A stretch of 64,000 bases of DNA from Streptomyces geranii (GCF_002954775.1 NZ_PJME01000053.1:1-64000), one strand, 5' to 3'; counted from the first letter of the stretch, positions 34,285 to 42,873 are shown. Made by a program: numbers and translations. Notes: generated from the letters alone by a model not told the origin.

Positions 34285-34324
34285 CCCACGCCCCAACCTC
34301 CTTCACCCGAAAGGCAGGACACCC

Positions 34325-35239
34325 ATGTCCACCCTGGTATCCGAGCCGGGCGAACTGCCCGCGATCGAGGAACTGGCGCACGCCCACCGGCCGGCGCAGC
34401 TCGCCGTCCTGGGCGACCTGGCCCGCACCCTGTCGGCGACTACGGCGGTGACGCACCTGCTGGTGCGCGGGTCGCTCGCCACGGGCACCGCGGACCGGCT
34501 CTCCGATGTCGACCTCGTCGTGGCGGCCCGTGACGAGACGCTCCCCGCCCTCATGGGCAGCCTGGACGCGCTGATGGCCACCACCTTCGGCGCCCTGCTG
34601 CCCGGCTGGCGGGACACCATCGTCGGCGACCTCGGCGGCGCCGGGTTCGTCTACCTGCTGCCGTACGACGGCCACCTGCTCCAGCTCGACCTGTACCTGT
34701 GCCCGACCAGCGCGGTCGAGGCGCTGCGCCTCCGGATCGGCCCCCGCCTGCTGTGGCAGGGCCCTGGCGCCGACGACCTCGCCGACGCGGACACCCGGGC
34801 GCGGACGGCTCAGGACCTGGCCCTCGCGGCGCAGGCCCCGGCGGACTGCGGCGCGCTGCTGGTGCAGGCGATGGTGCTGCACGCGATGCTCCGCAAGCGC
34901 CTGGCCAGGGGTCAGCAGTACATCGCCTACGGCCTCCTGCACGACCTGCACGTCACCTTGCGGGAGGTGATCCGTACCGCCCTGGTTCCGTACTCCCGGC
35001 ATCACGGCTGGTACCACCTGCCCGACGAGGTCGGCCGTACCGCCACCGGCCGGGAGTGCCTGGTCGAGTTGACGGAGGCGCTGACCGGCCCGCCGGTGCC
35101 CACGGTGGCGCAGGCGGATGAGGTGCTGGAGCGCATCGTGCGCCTCGCGCAGCGGATCGCCCCGCACGCCGTCGCCTCGCTGGCCGACGAGATCACCGCG
35201 TACCGCGCCTACCAGCAGCACGAGGAAGGACTGGCATGA
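34325..35239 (+). CDS. Pol-beta-type nucleotidyltransferase
   Basis: 304 residues. VTHLLVRGSLATGTADRLSDVDLVV is the GS-x-x-x-G-(~7)-DhD signature: GS at about 50 and the catalytic Asp pair in SDVDLVV. A later strand LLQLDLYL gives the third Asp. The C-terminus is helical (LRKRLARGQQYIAYGLLHDLHVTLREVIRTALV), which recalls aminoglycoside and DUF4111 nucleotidyltransferases. It transfers a nucleotide to a hydroxyl or phosphate; substrate unknown. Overlaps the next gene by four bases. Confidence 0.82.
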   Translation: MSTLVSEPGELPAIEELAHAHRPAQLAVLGDLARTLSATTAVTHLLVRGSLATGTADRLSDVDLVVAARDETLPALMGSLDALMATTFGALLPGWRDTIVGDLGGAGFVYLLPYDGHLLQLDLYLCPTSAVEALRLRIGPRLLWQGPGADDLADADTRARTAQDLALAAQAPADCGALLVQAMVLHAMLRKRLARGQQYIAYGLLHDLHVTLREVIRTALVPYSRHHGWYHLPDEVGRTATGRECLVELTEALTGPPVPTVAQADEVLERIVRLAQRIAPHAVASLADEITAYRAYQQHEEGLA

Positions 35240-35802
35240 ACCCCACCGACCACGCCACCGGCCTGACTGTCGCCCTGTTCGCCGGCGTCGTCCCGCCGGA
35301 CGGGGAAGAGCCGTTGGCGGAAGAGGCGGGCGCCCTGCTGGCCCGCGCCGGGTACGCCCTGCGGCACGGCGGCTACAACGGGCTGATGGAGGCCGCCGCG
35401 CGCGGCGCCGCCCGCCACGGTGTGCCGGTCACCGCGATCACGCTGGCCAACCGACCCGACTGGGGAGCGTTCAACCCGTACGTCACCACCACGGTGTACG
35501 CCCCGACCGTGGGGGCCCGGTTGCACGCCTACCTCGACGACGCGGACCTGGTCGTCGCGATGGGCGGCGGGGTCGGCACGCTGCACGAACTCACCGCTGC
35601 CCTGTACTACTCGACCACGATCCGGCCGCTGCCGGTACGGCTGCTCGGGCCCGCCGCGTGCCGTCTGAGCGCGTTCCTGCGGGCCGAGAAGTGGCTGTTC
35701 GAGCTGCCCACCCGGCCGCTGGACTTCCTGCGGGAACTCCCCGACGTCGAAGCCCTCGAAGAGGATCTCAAGGCTCTCGACGCCGGGCGGTGCGAGCGGT
35801 GA
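35236..35802 (+). CDS. LOG/lysine decarboxylase-like (Rossmann) protein
   Basis: 188 residues. VALFAGVVPPDGEEPLAEEAGALLARAGYALRHGGYNGLMEAAARGA gives the N-terminal strand, the .GGy.GlM..aa.gA motif and substrate loop. VVAMGGGVGTLHELTAAL is the conserved (P)GG.GT..E motif, with Gly in place of the usual Pro. The family (TIGR00725/LOG) hydrolyses nucleotide monophosphates to bases in known members. It overlaps both neighbours (ATGA and GTGA), so its expression is coupled to the nucleotidyltransferase and phosphoribosyltransferase. Confidence 0.82.
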   Translation: MNPTDHATGLTVALFAGVVPPDGEEPLAEEAGALLARAGYALRHGGYNGLMEAAARGAARHGVPVTAITLANRPDWGAFNPYVTTTVYAPTVGARLHAYLDDADLVVAMGGGVGTLHELTAALYYSTTIRPLPVRLLGPAACRLSAFLRAEKWLFELPTRPLDFLRELPDVEALEEDLKALDAGRCER

Positions 35803-36323
35803 CCGCGCCCACCACCGACTTCGCGGAGCGGATCGCGACCGTCGCCTACCGGCCGGGCCCGTACCTGCTTCCCGACGGCGGCACCCTCGACAGCTACTTC
35901 GACCCCTACCGGCTGGCCGGTGACCCGGGGCTGCTGACGGAGACCGCTGCCGCGCTGGCGGACTTGCTGCCCGCCGGCACCGAAGCCCTGGCCGGTCCGG
36001 CGCTGGCCGGGGTGCCGCTGGTCACGGCGGTGTCCCTGCACACCGGTCTGCCCGCCGCGTTCCTGCGCCCCGCGCCCAAGGGCCACGGCACGTGGCAGCA
36101 GATCGAGGGCACCGACCTGGACGGCCGGCGGACGGTCCTGCTGGACGACACCGCCCGCAGCGGCGCCAGTCTCCTGCGCAGCGTCCGCCTGCTGCGGATC
36201 GGGGGCGCCCGGGTCGGCACGGCCGTGTGCGTCCTGGACCGGGACGCGGGCGCCACCGCCCTGCTCGCCGGTCACCACCTGGTCCTGCGCGCGCTGGTCC
36301 GCGACCCGGACGGTGCGCGGTGA
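35799..36323 (+). CDS. Orotate-type phosphoribosyltransferase
   Basis: 174 residues from a GTG overlapping the previous stop. DGRRTVLLDDTARSGASLLRSVRLLRIGGA is the PRPP-binding loop (hhDD.a.tG.S), the family signature. ALAGPALAGVPLVTAVSLHTGLPAAFLRP is the upstream (G)P.aGvpl....a...g.p.a fit of the orotate branch. It would join a base-like molecule to ribose-5-phosphate, or cleave it. Overlaps the HAD gene. Confidence 0.85.
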   Translation: MTAPTTDFAERIATVAYRPGPYLLPDGGTLDSYFDPYRLAGDPGLLTETAAALADLLPAGTEALAGPALAGVPLVTAVSLHTGLPAAFLRPAPKGHGTWQQIEGTDLDGRRTVLLDDTARSGASLLRSVRLLRIGGARVGTAVCVLDRDAGATALLAGHHLVLRALVRDPDGAR

Positions 36324-36976
36324 CGGCGCGGCAGGCGGCACTGCTCGACCTGGACGGCGTGCTGCTCGACAGCGCGACCGCGGTCCGCTCCACCCTCGCG
36401 GCGGTCGCCACCTGCGCTCTCGGGCGCCGGGTGATGCCGGATGACCTTCCGCTCAACGCCCTGCACCGCCCCCGCATCGAGGTCTTGGCGCTCCTGGACG
36501 TCGTCGACCCCGACGACGCGTGTGACCGCTGGTGGGACGGCGCGATGGCGGCCACCCCAGTTCAGCCGTTCCCCGGAACGCTCTCGGGCCTGCAGGCCCT
36601 GCGCGCACAGGGCACGGCCACCGGCGCCGTCACGCTGCAGGACCCCGAACGGCTGCGGTGGCTGCTGCCCCCGGCGGTGGCCGAGCTGCTGGAGGTCGTC
36701 GTCACCCGGCAGGACGCTGCGCCGAAACCGGCTCCCGACGGGCTGCACCTGGCCCTGGACCGGCTGGGCGTACCGCCGGAACGCGCGGTGTTCGTCGGGG
36801 ACAGCCCCTCCGACATGACCGCGGCCCGTGCCGCCGGCGTCGTCGCCCTGGGCGCGGTCTGGGGCTGGCACCCTCCCGGCGCCCTGCGCGCGGCCGGAGC
36901 CGATCACCTCCTGCACACCCCCACCAGCATCGGGGCGTCCCTGATGCACCACCTGTCCCTAATCGGCAGCACGTGA
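36320..36976 (+). CDS. HAD-family phosphatase
   Basis: 218 residues, GTG start coupled to the previous stop. LLDLDGVLLDS is motif I (DxDG; the nucleophile Asp is D10). TGAVTLQDPERL fits motif II, with Thr in place of the usual Ser. AAPKPAPDGLHLALDRLGV (Lys of motif III) and AVFVGDSPSDMTAARAAGV (motif IV) are intact. Close to the beta-phosphoglucomutase/phosphatase branch. Probably dephosphorylates a sugar-phosphate or nucleotide intermediate of the cassette. Confidence 0.87.
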   Translation: MTARQAALLDLDGVLLDSATAVRSTLAAVATCALGRRVMPDDLPLNALHRPRIEVLALLDVVDPDDACDRWWDGAMAATPVQPFPGTLSGLQALRAQGTATGAVTLQDPERLRWLLPPAVAELLEVVVTRQDAAPKPAPDGLHLALDRLGVPPERAVFVGDSPSDMTAARAAGVVALGAVWGWHPPGALRAAGADHLLHTPTSIGASLMHHLSLIGST

Positions 36977-36998
36977 CCCGACCGGACCACTACAGTGG

Positions 36999-37026
36999 AG
37001 GGGCGTCCCTGCGGGCGCCCCTTTGC
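36999..37026 (+). terminator. Hairpin after the HAD gene
   Basis: AGGGGCG/CGCCCCT stem with a 10-base loop and TTTGC following. It may attenuate transcription before the kinase gene, whose leader (37027-37192) holds nothing else I can assign. Confidence 0.55.
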
Positions 37027-37192
37027 ACTTCTGATTCAGAGGACACAGGCGAATGCGCGTGATGCGGCGACGAGCACCCGGCGTCGAGCTGGAGTACTGA
37101 GGACCTCGTTCCTCAGCCCGACTCGCGGTCCGGCTCGGCGCGCACCCCATCACCCTCGCCACCGTTTCCCGGACCTCTGAGAGCTGCCCCCA

Positions 37193-38131
37193 ATGTCTGT
37201 ACCGCCCACCAGCGGCCGTCTGCGATTCACCGACGTCCCCGCGCTGTTGCGCGCCCGCCTCGACCACGTCCTCGGCTCGCCCGTCACCGACGCGGTCACC
37301 CCCGCTGGCGGCTTCGGCCACCAGCTCGCCGCCGCGCTCACCCTGGCCGACGGCCGACGGGTCTTCGTCAAGGCGGCGCCGGACGACGACCCGCTGACCA
37401 CCGCCAACCTCCATGAGGGCAACGTCCTCGGCGCGCTGCCGCCCGGTGCCCCGGCCCCGGAGCTGCTGGGCATCCACCGTGCGGGCGGCTGGACGGCCGT
37501 CGTCATCGCCCACCTCGACGGCCCCCACCCGGACCTGTCCCCGGTCTCCGGCGACGCCGGGCAGACCTGGGCCCTGCTGGACAAGCTCACCTCCAGCCCG
37601 GCCCCGGCGGCGTACGCCGCGGCGGTCAGCACCACGCCGTCCACGGCGGCCACCCTGCACGGCTGGGACGAACTCGCCTCCGACCCGCCGGCCGACCTCG
37701 ACCCCGCTGCCCACGACCGCCTGGAGCAGCTCGCCGAACTCGAAGCAACGTGGCCCGGCCTCGCCCACGGCGACCGGATCGTCCACGGTGACCTGCGGGC
37801 CGACAACATGGTCCGCGACGGTGCACTCGGCGTCACCTTCGTCGACTGGGCCCACGCCACCACCGGCCCGGCCTGCATCGACGCGGGCTCTCTCGCCCCG
37901 CAGCTCGTCCTCGCCGGACACACGCCCGCGGACATCGCCCGCCTGCTCCAAGACCACCCCGCGACGGCCAGCGACCCGGAGACCACCACGGCGTTCCTCG
38001 CCGCGCTCACCGGCCACTGGCACCGCAACGCCCGCCAACCCGCGCCCCCCGGAGCCCCTGGGCTGCGCGCCTACCAGCACCGTGCGGCGGCGGCTGGTCT
38101 CGCGCTCCTCGGCTACCGCCTTCGGGACTGA
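37193..38131 (+). CDS. Aminoglycoside phosphotransferase-like kinase
   Basis: 312 residues. RVFVKAAPDDD is the ATP-anchoring Lys strand, ERIVHGDLRADNMV (GDRIVHGDLRADNM) the catalytic loop HGDL..DN, and FVDWAHA the metal-binding Asp strand. This is the APH/choline-kinase fold in canonical spacing and length. It could phosphorylate a cassette intermediate or provide self-resistance to its product. It is separated from the HAD gene by about 216 bases with a hairpin, so its expression may be independent. Confidence 0.85.
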   Translation: MSVPPTSGRLRFTDVPALLRARLDHVLGSPVTDAVTPAGGFGHQLAAALTLADGRRVFVKAAPDDDPLTTANLHEGNVLGALPPGAPAPELLGIHRAGGWTAVVIAHLDGPHPDLSPVSGDAGQTWALLDKLTSSPAPAAYAAAVSTTPSTAATLHGWDELASDPPADLDPAAHDRLEQLAELEATWPGLAHGDRIVHGDLRADNMVRDGALGVTFVDWAHATTGPACIDAGSLAPQLVLAGHTPADIARLLQDHPATASDPETTTAFLAALTGHWHRNARQPAPPGAPGLRAYQHRAAAAGLALLGYRLRD

Positions 38132-38139
38132 ACGACGTC

Positions 38140-38181
38140 GGAGCTCCGGCGGCTGCGGGTCGATGCAGCCGCCGGGGCTCC
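38140..38181 (+). terminator. Terminator after the kinase gene
   Basis: Seventeen-base arms (GGAGCTCCGGCGGCTGC and near complement) with an 8-base loop. Confidence 0.7.
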
Positions 38182-38244
38182 TCTACGTGTACGCGCGCGT
38201 GGACCTGCGCAAGCTGCGCAATAACCCGTCGATACGTCCCGATT

Positions 38245-38832
38245 TCACATGCCGGGGACGGCACCGAGGAACATCGCCGCGGCGGTGGCGGGCAGCGCGT
38301 CGATCTCGGCGAGGGCCTCAGCGAGGTCCTGGCGGGCGCGTTCCAGCTCGGCAGGGATCTCTTGGGCTCGCTCGTCCTCGGTGGAGAACACGGCCGAACA
38401 GGCGAGCAGCGCGAGCAGCGCGCTCGACGTACGGGCGGCTGCCGCGATCACCGGACCGCAGCCCTCCCTGTCCATCTCCTTGAGGAGCTGGGAGACCTGT
38501 CCGGTCTGCCAGTGCAGCGCCCCCATCACTCCGGGGCCGTCGGCACCGGACGCCTTGATCACCTGCTGGCGGGCCAGCCCCAGTTCCTTGCCGCCCGCGC
38601 CCTGGGCGAGCATGTGGCCCTCGGCGAGCATCCCCGCGCCGATCGAGGCGCCGTACAGCGCGTTGGCGAGGATGGCGGCCAGTACGTGTTCGCCGCCCAC
38701 GGCCTGGGCCTGCTGCTGCAGCTCGTCGGCGGTGGGCGGCTGGGCGTACGAGCCGAGCGCGGTGAGCGCTGCCGAGAAGTCTGCTGCGCTCGGTGCGGGC
38801 TCGGGCGTCGGGTGTTGGTTCGGGATCGACAT
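38245..38832 (-). CDS. Hypothetical helical protein
   Basis: 195 residues from the ATG at 38832. Pro/Ala-rich start (MSIPNQHPTPEPAPSAADFSA), then almost entirely helical: DELQQQAQAVGGEHVLAAILANALYGASIGAGMLAEG, SALLALLACSAVFSTEDERAQEIPAELERARQDLAEALAEI. One moderately hydrophobic segment. Family not recognised. Convergent with the kinase gene. Confidence 0.6.
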   Translation of the reverse strand: MSIPNQHPTPEPAPSAADFSAALTALGSYAQPPTADELQQQAQAVGGEHVLAAILANALYGASIGAGMLAEGHMLAQGAGGKELGLARQQVIKASGADGPGVMGALHWQTGQVSQLLKEMDREGCGPVIAAAARTSSALLALLACSAVFSTEDERAQEIPAELERARQDLAEALAEIDALPATAAAMFLGAVPGM

Positions 38833-38993
38833 GGCCCGGAGCGTAGCGGGGACCAGGTGGGCGGCAGGCTCAGTGATCGGGATCGACCGGACCGGCCAGC
38901 AAGTTGGTACGAAAGCTACCCTTCCGCAGGTCGGGCAGCAGCGGGTCCCCTCGGCCGGGGGCGGCCGACGGTGAGCAGGGCGCGGCTCCCGGT

Positions 38994-39806
38994 TCAGGCG
39001 CCTGGTCCCGGGTGCGGTGCCGGGGGCCGGAAGCGCCACTCCCACAGGGAGGTCACTCCCTCCGGCACGGGATCATCCGCGCGTGGCCTCCGGTGCCGAG
39101 CAGGCGGCTCCGGCTCGTCTGCCGGCGAAGCACTGCCGGAACCCTGATCCTTCGGTCTCCGGTGGCGCCCGCTGCCGGCGTAGACGTCCGGGGGCACGGC
39201 AACGGTCCCGTACGCGTGCGCGTGGAACGGTCTCATAGGTTCCACGAACGGACCTTCGTGCAGGTCAGTGGTCTGGACGTGGATCTCACGGAAGGGCTCG
39301 GGTGCGGTGGCCGGGGGCAGCTGGCGTTCGGCGTCGTCGGCGAGGACGTCGACCAGGCGGCGCAGCGGCAGCAGGGCGGTGTCGCGGGCGTCGGCGTACC
39401 GCAGCACGAACGCCGCGTTGTCGACCAGCAGGGCGAGGGGACCCGTCCCGGGTGGCGCTGCGCGCTCCGCCGACCGGATCGACTCCTCCGTCCAATGGAG
39501 GCGCGCGAGGGTCTCGGCGAACTCCAGCTCGGCCATGGACGGGTGCCACAGCTCGCTGTCGTAGCGGTGCTGCAGGGCGCTCACGTCGCGGGTGAGGACG
39601 TACCAGGCGATGTCAGCGGGGCCGACCTCTGGCTCGTCGCGGGCGGGCCGGCCGGAGCGGCACGGCTCGCACAGCCCGACGGGCCGTGTCGTGCCGGATG
39701 CGGGGCGCAGGATGACGGCCGGGCCCTGGTCGGCGGGTTCGCCGCACAGGTGGCAGGCGGGCGGGAGCGCGGCGAGGCGCGGGCGGTCGGAGTCGGCTGG
39801 GCTCAC
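38994..39806 (-). CDS. Zinc-knuckle hypothetical protein
   Basis: 270 residues from the GTG at 39806; a longer start from a TTG at 39917 is possible and neither has a strong ribosome site. CHLCGEPADQGPAVILRP and LCEPCRSG form a CxxC...CxxC zinc site near the N-terminus. Helices DIAWYVLTRDVSALQHRYDSELWHPSMAELEFAETLARLHW and NAAFVLRYADARDTALLPLRRLVDVLADDAERQL follow. The C-terminal 80 residues are disordered and Pro/Arg-rich. Family unknown. Confidence 0.55.
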   Translation of the reverse strand: MSPADSDRPRLAALPPACHLCGEPADQGPAVILRPASGTTRPVGLCEPCRSGRPARDEPEVGPADIAWYVLTRDVSALQHRYDSELWHPSMAELEFAETLARLHWTEESIRSAERAAPPGTGPLALLVDNAAFVLRYADARDTALLPLRRLVDVLADDAERQLPPATAPEPFREIHVQTTDLHEGPFVEPMRPFHAHAYGTVAVPPDVYAGSGRHRRPKDQGSGSASPADEPEPPARHRRPRADDPVPEGVTSLWEWRFRPPAPHPGPGA

Positions 39807-39917
39807 GTCGTGATCAACGGCTGCCCGGCCCTGGACGGCACGGCGCACCTTGAGATCCGTTTCAGGGCCTGGAAGTGTGCCAACTGCCGTACGAGACACC
39901 GAAGAAGGGGCAGACAA

Positions 39918-40061
39918 GTGCCAGTGAAGGACGCGTGCCAGGTGTGCGGGGCGCCCCAGCAGGAGAAGGACCGGTGGGGTGCCTGCCAGAGGTGCGGGGC
40001 GTCGCAGCGCCGGTTCGCCCCGGCCCCGGAGGACTGTCTGCAGGTGTCAGTGATCCGCTGA
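39918..40061 (+). CDS. Very small zinc-ribbon protein
   Basis: 47 residues starting VPVKDACQVCGAPQQEKDRW, with GAAGAAGGGG about seven bases before the GTG. CQVCG...CQRCG is a compact two-knuckle zinc ribbon. The frame also continues upstream with another CANC, so a longer protein starting in the 39800s cannot be excluded. Divergent from the zinc-knuckle gene at 39806. Confidence 0.5.
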   Translation: MPVKDACQVCGAPQQEKDRWGACQRCGASQRRFAPAPEDCLQVSVIR

Positions 40062-40073
40062 CGGGCGGGAGGG

Positions 40074-40325
40074 TCAGCCCGTCCAGGTCAGCGACAGAAC
40101 CGTGATCCGCTGAGTGATCGCGTTGACGAACAGCACGGCCAGCCCGGCACCTCTACCGAACAGCGCCTGCCTGGTGATCTTGTCGTCAACGCCATACGGC
40201 TCGGTCACCGCGTACGGGTCACTCTCCAGCGCCTCGATCAGGTCGAGCAGGGCCAGCTGCCCCTCAATGGGCAGGGCCAGGATCATGTCGAGGGTGTGCT
40301 GAGAACGGATGAGCTGCCAGTTCAC
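40074..40325 (-). CDS. RelE/ParE-like toxin candidate
   Basis: 83 residues from a GTG overlapping the upstream stop (GTGA). LIRSQHTLDMILALPIEGQLALLDLIEALESDPYAVTEPYGVDDKITRQALFGRGAGLAVLFVNAITQRITVLSL fits the small strand-helix-helix-strand RelE/ParE toxin shape: a first helix, an L..DP..v turn, then three strands (R.a.f...gl.vlf..n...i.vl.l). The final Trp-Thr-Gly replaces the usual catalytic tail, so activity is uncertain. Pairs with the 40322 gene. Confidence 0.6.
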   Translation of the reverse strand: MNWQLIRSQHTLDMILALPIEGQLALLDLIEALESDPYAVTEPYGVDDKITRQALFGRGAGLAVLFVNAITQRITVLSLTWTG

Positions 40326-40630
40326 GCGGCGCCGCGCCCCTGTCGGAGAGATTCCATCTGCTGGCGCCAGTCGTCGAACCCGGCCACGGACGCCGGGGTC
40401 TCCTCGTACTGCGCGGGCAGCTCCCCGGTGGCCTCGACGTGGGCGCGGGCCTCCTCGATGCGCGGAGCGGTGGTCAGGGTCCATTCCGCAGCGACGGCAC
40501 GCCACCGGTCGACCACGGCCTGCAGCTCGGCCACGGGGGCGAGGTGTATGTCCCGGAGGGCCTGCTGGCGCATCTCCGGCACGGGCAGGGCATGCACGAT
40601 GGTGTCGATGCTCCAGTCGCTGCCGCTCAC
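40322..40630 (-). CDS. Candidate antitoxin of a RelE-like pair
   Basis: 102 residues, GTG start with GAGAGGAG upstream. A helical protein (ALRDIHLAPVAELQAVVDRWRAVAAEWTLTTAPRIEEARAHVEATGEL) lying directly before the RelE-like gene with a four-base overlap. No DNA-binding motif is obvious. The antitoxin role is inferred from order and size alone. Confidence 0.55.
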   Translation of the reverse strand: MSGSDWSIDTIVHALPVPEMRQQALRDIHLAPVAELQAVVDRWRAVAAEWTLTTAPRIEEARAHVEATGELPAQYEETPASVAGFDDWRQQMESLRQGRGAA

Positions 40631-40886
40631 TTTGGTCTCCTCTCGCCTGGGTCCACGGTAGCGGTCGGCTCGGCGCGCTGTCAGGCACCGGGGACGCACC
40701 GGACTTCCGGACCCCCCACCGGGCGGACACCTTGACCACAACCCCGGTGCTCGACGACGCGCACGGTCCGCACCACGACGATGCGTCCCGCGTCGGCGAG
40801 TGCCGGGGCAGCGGGGGTCTGGGGGCCGGCGAAGGCCCCCAGCACCCACGCGCCCCGGCCACGGGTCTGTACGCCAGCCCGTACGG

Positions 40887-41795
40887 TCAGCGCAGCCGCT
40901 CGGCCTTCCGCACCAACTGCTGCCGTTCGCGCTCGGAGCGCTCTCGCACCCGGGCCAGCGCCCGCAGGTCGACAGCTGCCTCGACCCCGGCCCGGACCAG
41001 ATCGGTCAGCTGGGTGGGGCTGAGCGCCTCGGCCTGGACGGTGTCGTGCATGTGTTCGCCGCGGCGGTCGGTCCTCTTCTGCGGCACGGTCTCCAGCCCG
41101 TACTCGGTGATCTGCTCCTGGGTGACGGCGAGCCGCTTCACGGTCGGCGGGCTGCCGCCCATCGCCGCGACGAACGCGGCGACGTCCTCGGCGGCGGCGT
41201 CGAGGATGCTGAGGCCACTGGGGTCGTAGTCGCCGACACTGAGTACGGTGCTGGGCACCTCGCGGTAGGCGATGCGGGCGGCGGCGTCGTGTTTGGCGGC
41301 CACCGACTCGAAGCCTCCGCTGCAGTAGACGATCACGCCGTACTGCTGGGTGACCTCGGAGACCATTGGCAGCATGCCCTGGGCCTCGATCCATACCTCG
41401 ACCGCGCGTGTCTGCCCCTCGGCCAGCGGCCGGGCGTAGTACTGCGCGGACGCGCGGACGGACTCCCAGAAATCCGCCGGACTGTCGTAGCCGCCGGTGT
41501 AGCCGGCCGACGCGGCGCGGTCGTCGCGGATCGAGCCCATCGGGATCATCCGCGCGCGCCGGGCCCGGTTCAGGGTCTCCTGCAGCCGGTCGTACGCGTT
41601 CTCCTCCTTGGGGTACTGGAAGGCGCCGACCAGCCGGTAGAAGACCTGGCGGGCGGTCATCGGCAGGTGCTCGCGGTACTCGTCGAGGACGGCGCGGACC
41701 TGGTCGACCAGCAGCAGGGTGTCCGGCTTCGGTGACCAGTCGGCGAAGCCCCTCGGCCTGGTCCTGCGGTAGGTACGTCCGGACACGGTGCTCAT
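40887..41795 (-). CDS. TOPRIM-domain protein related to Spo11/TopoVI-A
   Basis: 302 residues from the ATG at 41795. The N-terminus (LPMTARQVFYRLVGAFQYPKEENAYDRLQETLNRARRARMIPMGSIRDDR) resembles the winged-helix region, with the catalytic-type Tyr in RQVFYRL. VEVWIEAQGMLPMVSEVTQQYGVIVYCSGGFESVAAKHD is the TOPRIM start with its Glu. STVLSVGDYDPSGLSILDAAAEDVAAF is the DxD strand (GDYDPSG). These are features of topoisomerase VI A/Spo11. No B-subunit-like partner is present. Function on the element is unknown; DNA cleavage or a regulatory role are possible. Confidence 0.72.
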   Translation of the reverse strand: MSTVSGRTYRRTRPRGFADWSPKPDTLLLVDQVRAVLDEYREHLPMTARQVFYRLVGAFQYPKEENAYDRLQETLNRARRARMIPMGSIRDDRAASAGYTGGYDSPADFWESVRASAQYYARPLAEGQTRAVEVWIEAQGMLPMVSEVTQQYGVIVYCSGGFESVAAKHDAAARIAYREVPSTVLSVGDYDPSGLSILDAAAEDVAAFVAAMGGSPPTVKRLAVTQEQITEYGLETVPQKRTDRRGEHMHDTVQAEALSPTQLTDLVRAGVEAAVDLRALARVRERSERERQQLVRKAERLR

Positions 41796-41842
41796 ACCCC
41801 CATGGTGGCAGCGCCGGCGGCGCGGCCCGCCCGGAATCCGGG

Positions 41843-42052
41843 TCAAGGACGGGCGCCGGTGCCCAGGGTGCGGCGCTGGCCTGGAAGCGGCGCGGGGCGG
41901 GCTCCCAGGGCTCCGCGGGCCCGCATCTCGTCGAGGTCGGGGAGCTGCACGGCGGGCAGGGAGGCGAGCAGGTCGGCCTCGGCGGCGCGGATGTTCAGCG
42001 CGGGTGCCTGGGGGCCACTGCCCAGAGTGCGGCGGGCGGTCATGGCGATCAT
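41843..42052 (-). CDS. Small hypothetical protein with a repeated motif
   Basis: 69 residues. RRTLGSGPQAP near the N-terminus and RRTLGTGARP at the C-terminus are near repeats flanking a helix (IRAAEADLLASLPAVQLPDLDEMRARG). The weak ribosome site makes this tentative. It is upstream of the TOPRIM gene on the same strand. Confidence 0.4.
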   Translation of the reverse strand: MIAMTARRTLGSGPQAPALNIRAAEADLLASLPAVQLPDLDEMRARGALGARPAPLPGQRRTLGTGARP

Positions 42053-42291
42053 CGTACGGGCGGCCGTTCCGCTGGCTTCCGGTCCCGCAGCAGGCTCCTG
42101 GCGGATGCGCGGCCGGGCTCGGCCTGGAGGCGGTATCCGCTCACGCGTTCGTCGAGGTGCGGGTGCGCGTCACCACTGACGCCGGGCGGTCGCCGGACGG
42201 AATCGGTGAAAGATCCGGCCATTCCTGTCCGACGTACGGCGGGGGCCGGGAGAATGAGCGCTTCATCATCATCGACACTGTGGGGGATCCC

Positions 42292-42384
42292 GTGCTGATC
42301 AGGCTGTTCGGCCTCCGGCGCACGCTGAAGATCGCGGCTCTGTTCGTCGGCGGCGTGATGATCTGGGGCTGGGTGAAGGGCTGA
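42292..42384 (+). CDS. Tiny single-pass membrane peptide
   Basis: 30 residues (VLIRLFGLRRTLKIAALFVG then GVMIWGWVKG) from a GTG preceded by GGGGGAT. A basic N-terminus and one hydrophobic helix are consistent with a small membrane protein. Confidence 0.45.
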   Translation: MLIRLFGLRRTLKIAALFVGGVMIWGWVKG

Positions 42385-42497
42385 CCAGTCCACTTCAAGT
42401 CACCATTGGTGATCACGCCCTGACCTAGTGTCAGTGCCCGCTGCTTTCATGGTCAGCTGCGCCGGACCCGGCGCGCTGGCTGAGGGGAGCAGCGGGC

Positions 42498-42788
42498 ATG
42501 CCCTGGGTAAACGACTACGTTCGGGCCGACGGAACGAAGGTGCGGGGGTACTCGCGGTGGGCTCCGGGCGCCCGGAGCGAGATGGCGAAGTTCGCGCTGT
42601 TCGGCCTGCTGGTCCTCGGGTTCGGCGGCGGGACGGCGGCCACGAGCAGCGGGAGCGGCTCGGGAGAGTTACCGAAGCCGAAGTCGACGGCCGTCTACCC
42701 GATTACCTTCCCCGGGCAGGACGCGAAACCAGCGCCGCGCCCCAGCTCGACGGTGTCGTACCCGATCCCCTGGGATCGCGGACAGTAG
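42498..42788 (+). CDS. Small membrane protein
   Basis: 96 residues, ATG with GAGGGGAG upstream. The N-terminus MPWVNDYVRADGTKVRGYSRWAPGAR has the V..Y.R.dGT.V.gy.R pattern seen in small proteins of Streptomyces mobile elements. A hydrophobic segment follows (FALFGLLVLGFGGGTAATSS, about residues 32-50), then a Pro-rich tail. The tail would lie on the other side of the membrane. Function unknown. Confidence 0.62.
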   Translation: MPWVNDYVRADGTKVRGYSRWAPGARSEMAKFALFGLLVLGFGGGTAATSSGSGSGELPKPKSTAVYPITFPGQDAKPAPRPSSTVSYPIPWDRGQ

Positions 42789-42873
42789 AGCGGGGCCGCT
42801 CGCAGACCTCGACGCCGATGAACCTGTGCCCCGGCATCTCCACGCTGTCGAGCGGCCGGGCTAGAGTCAGCAA

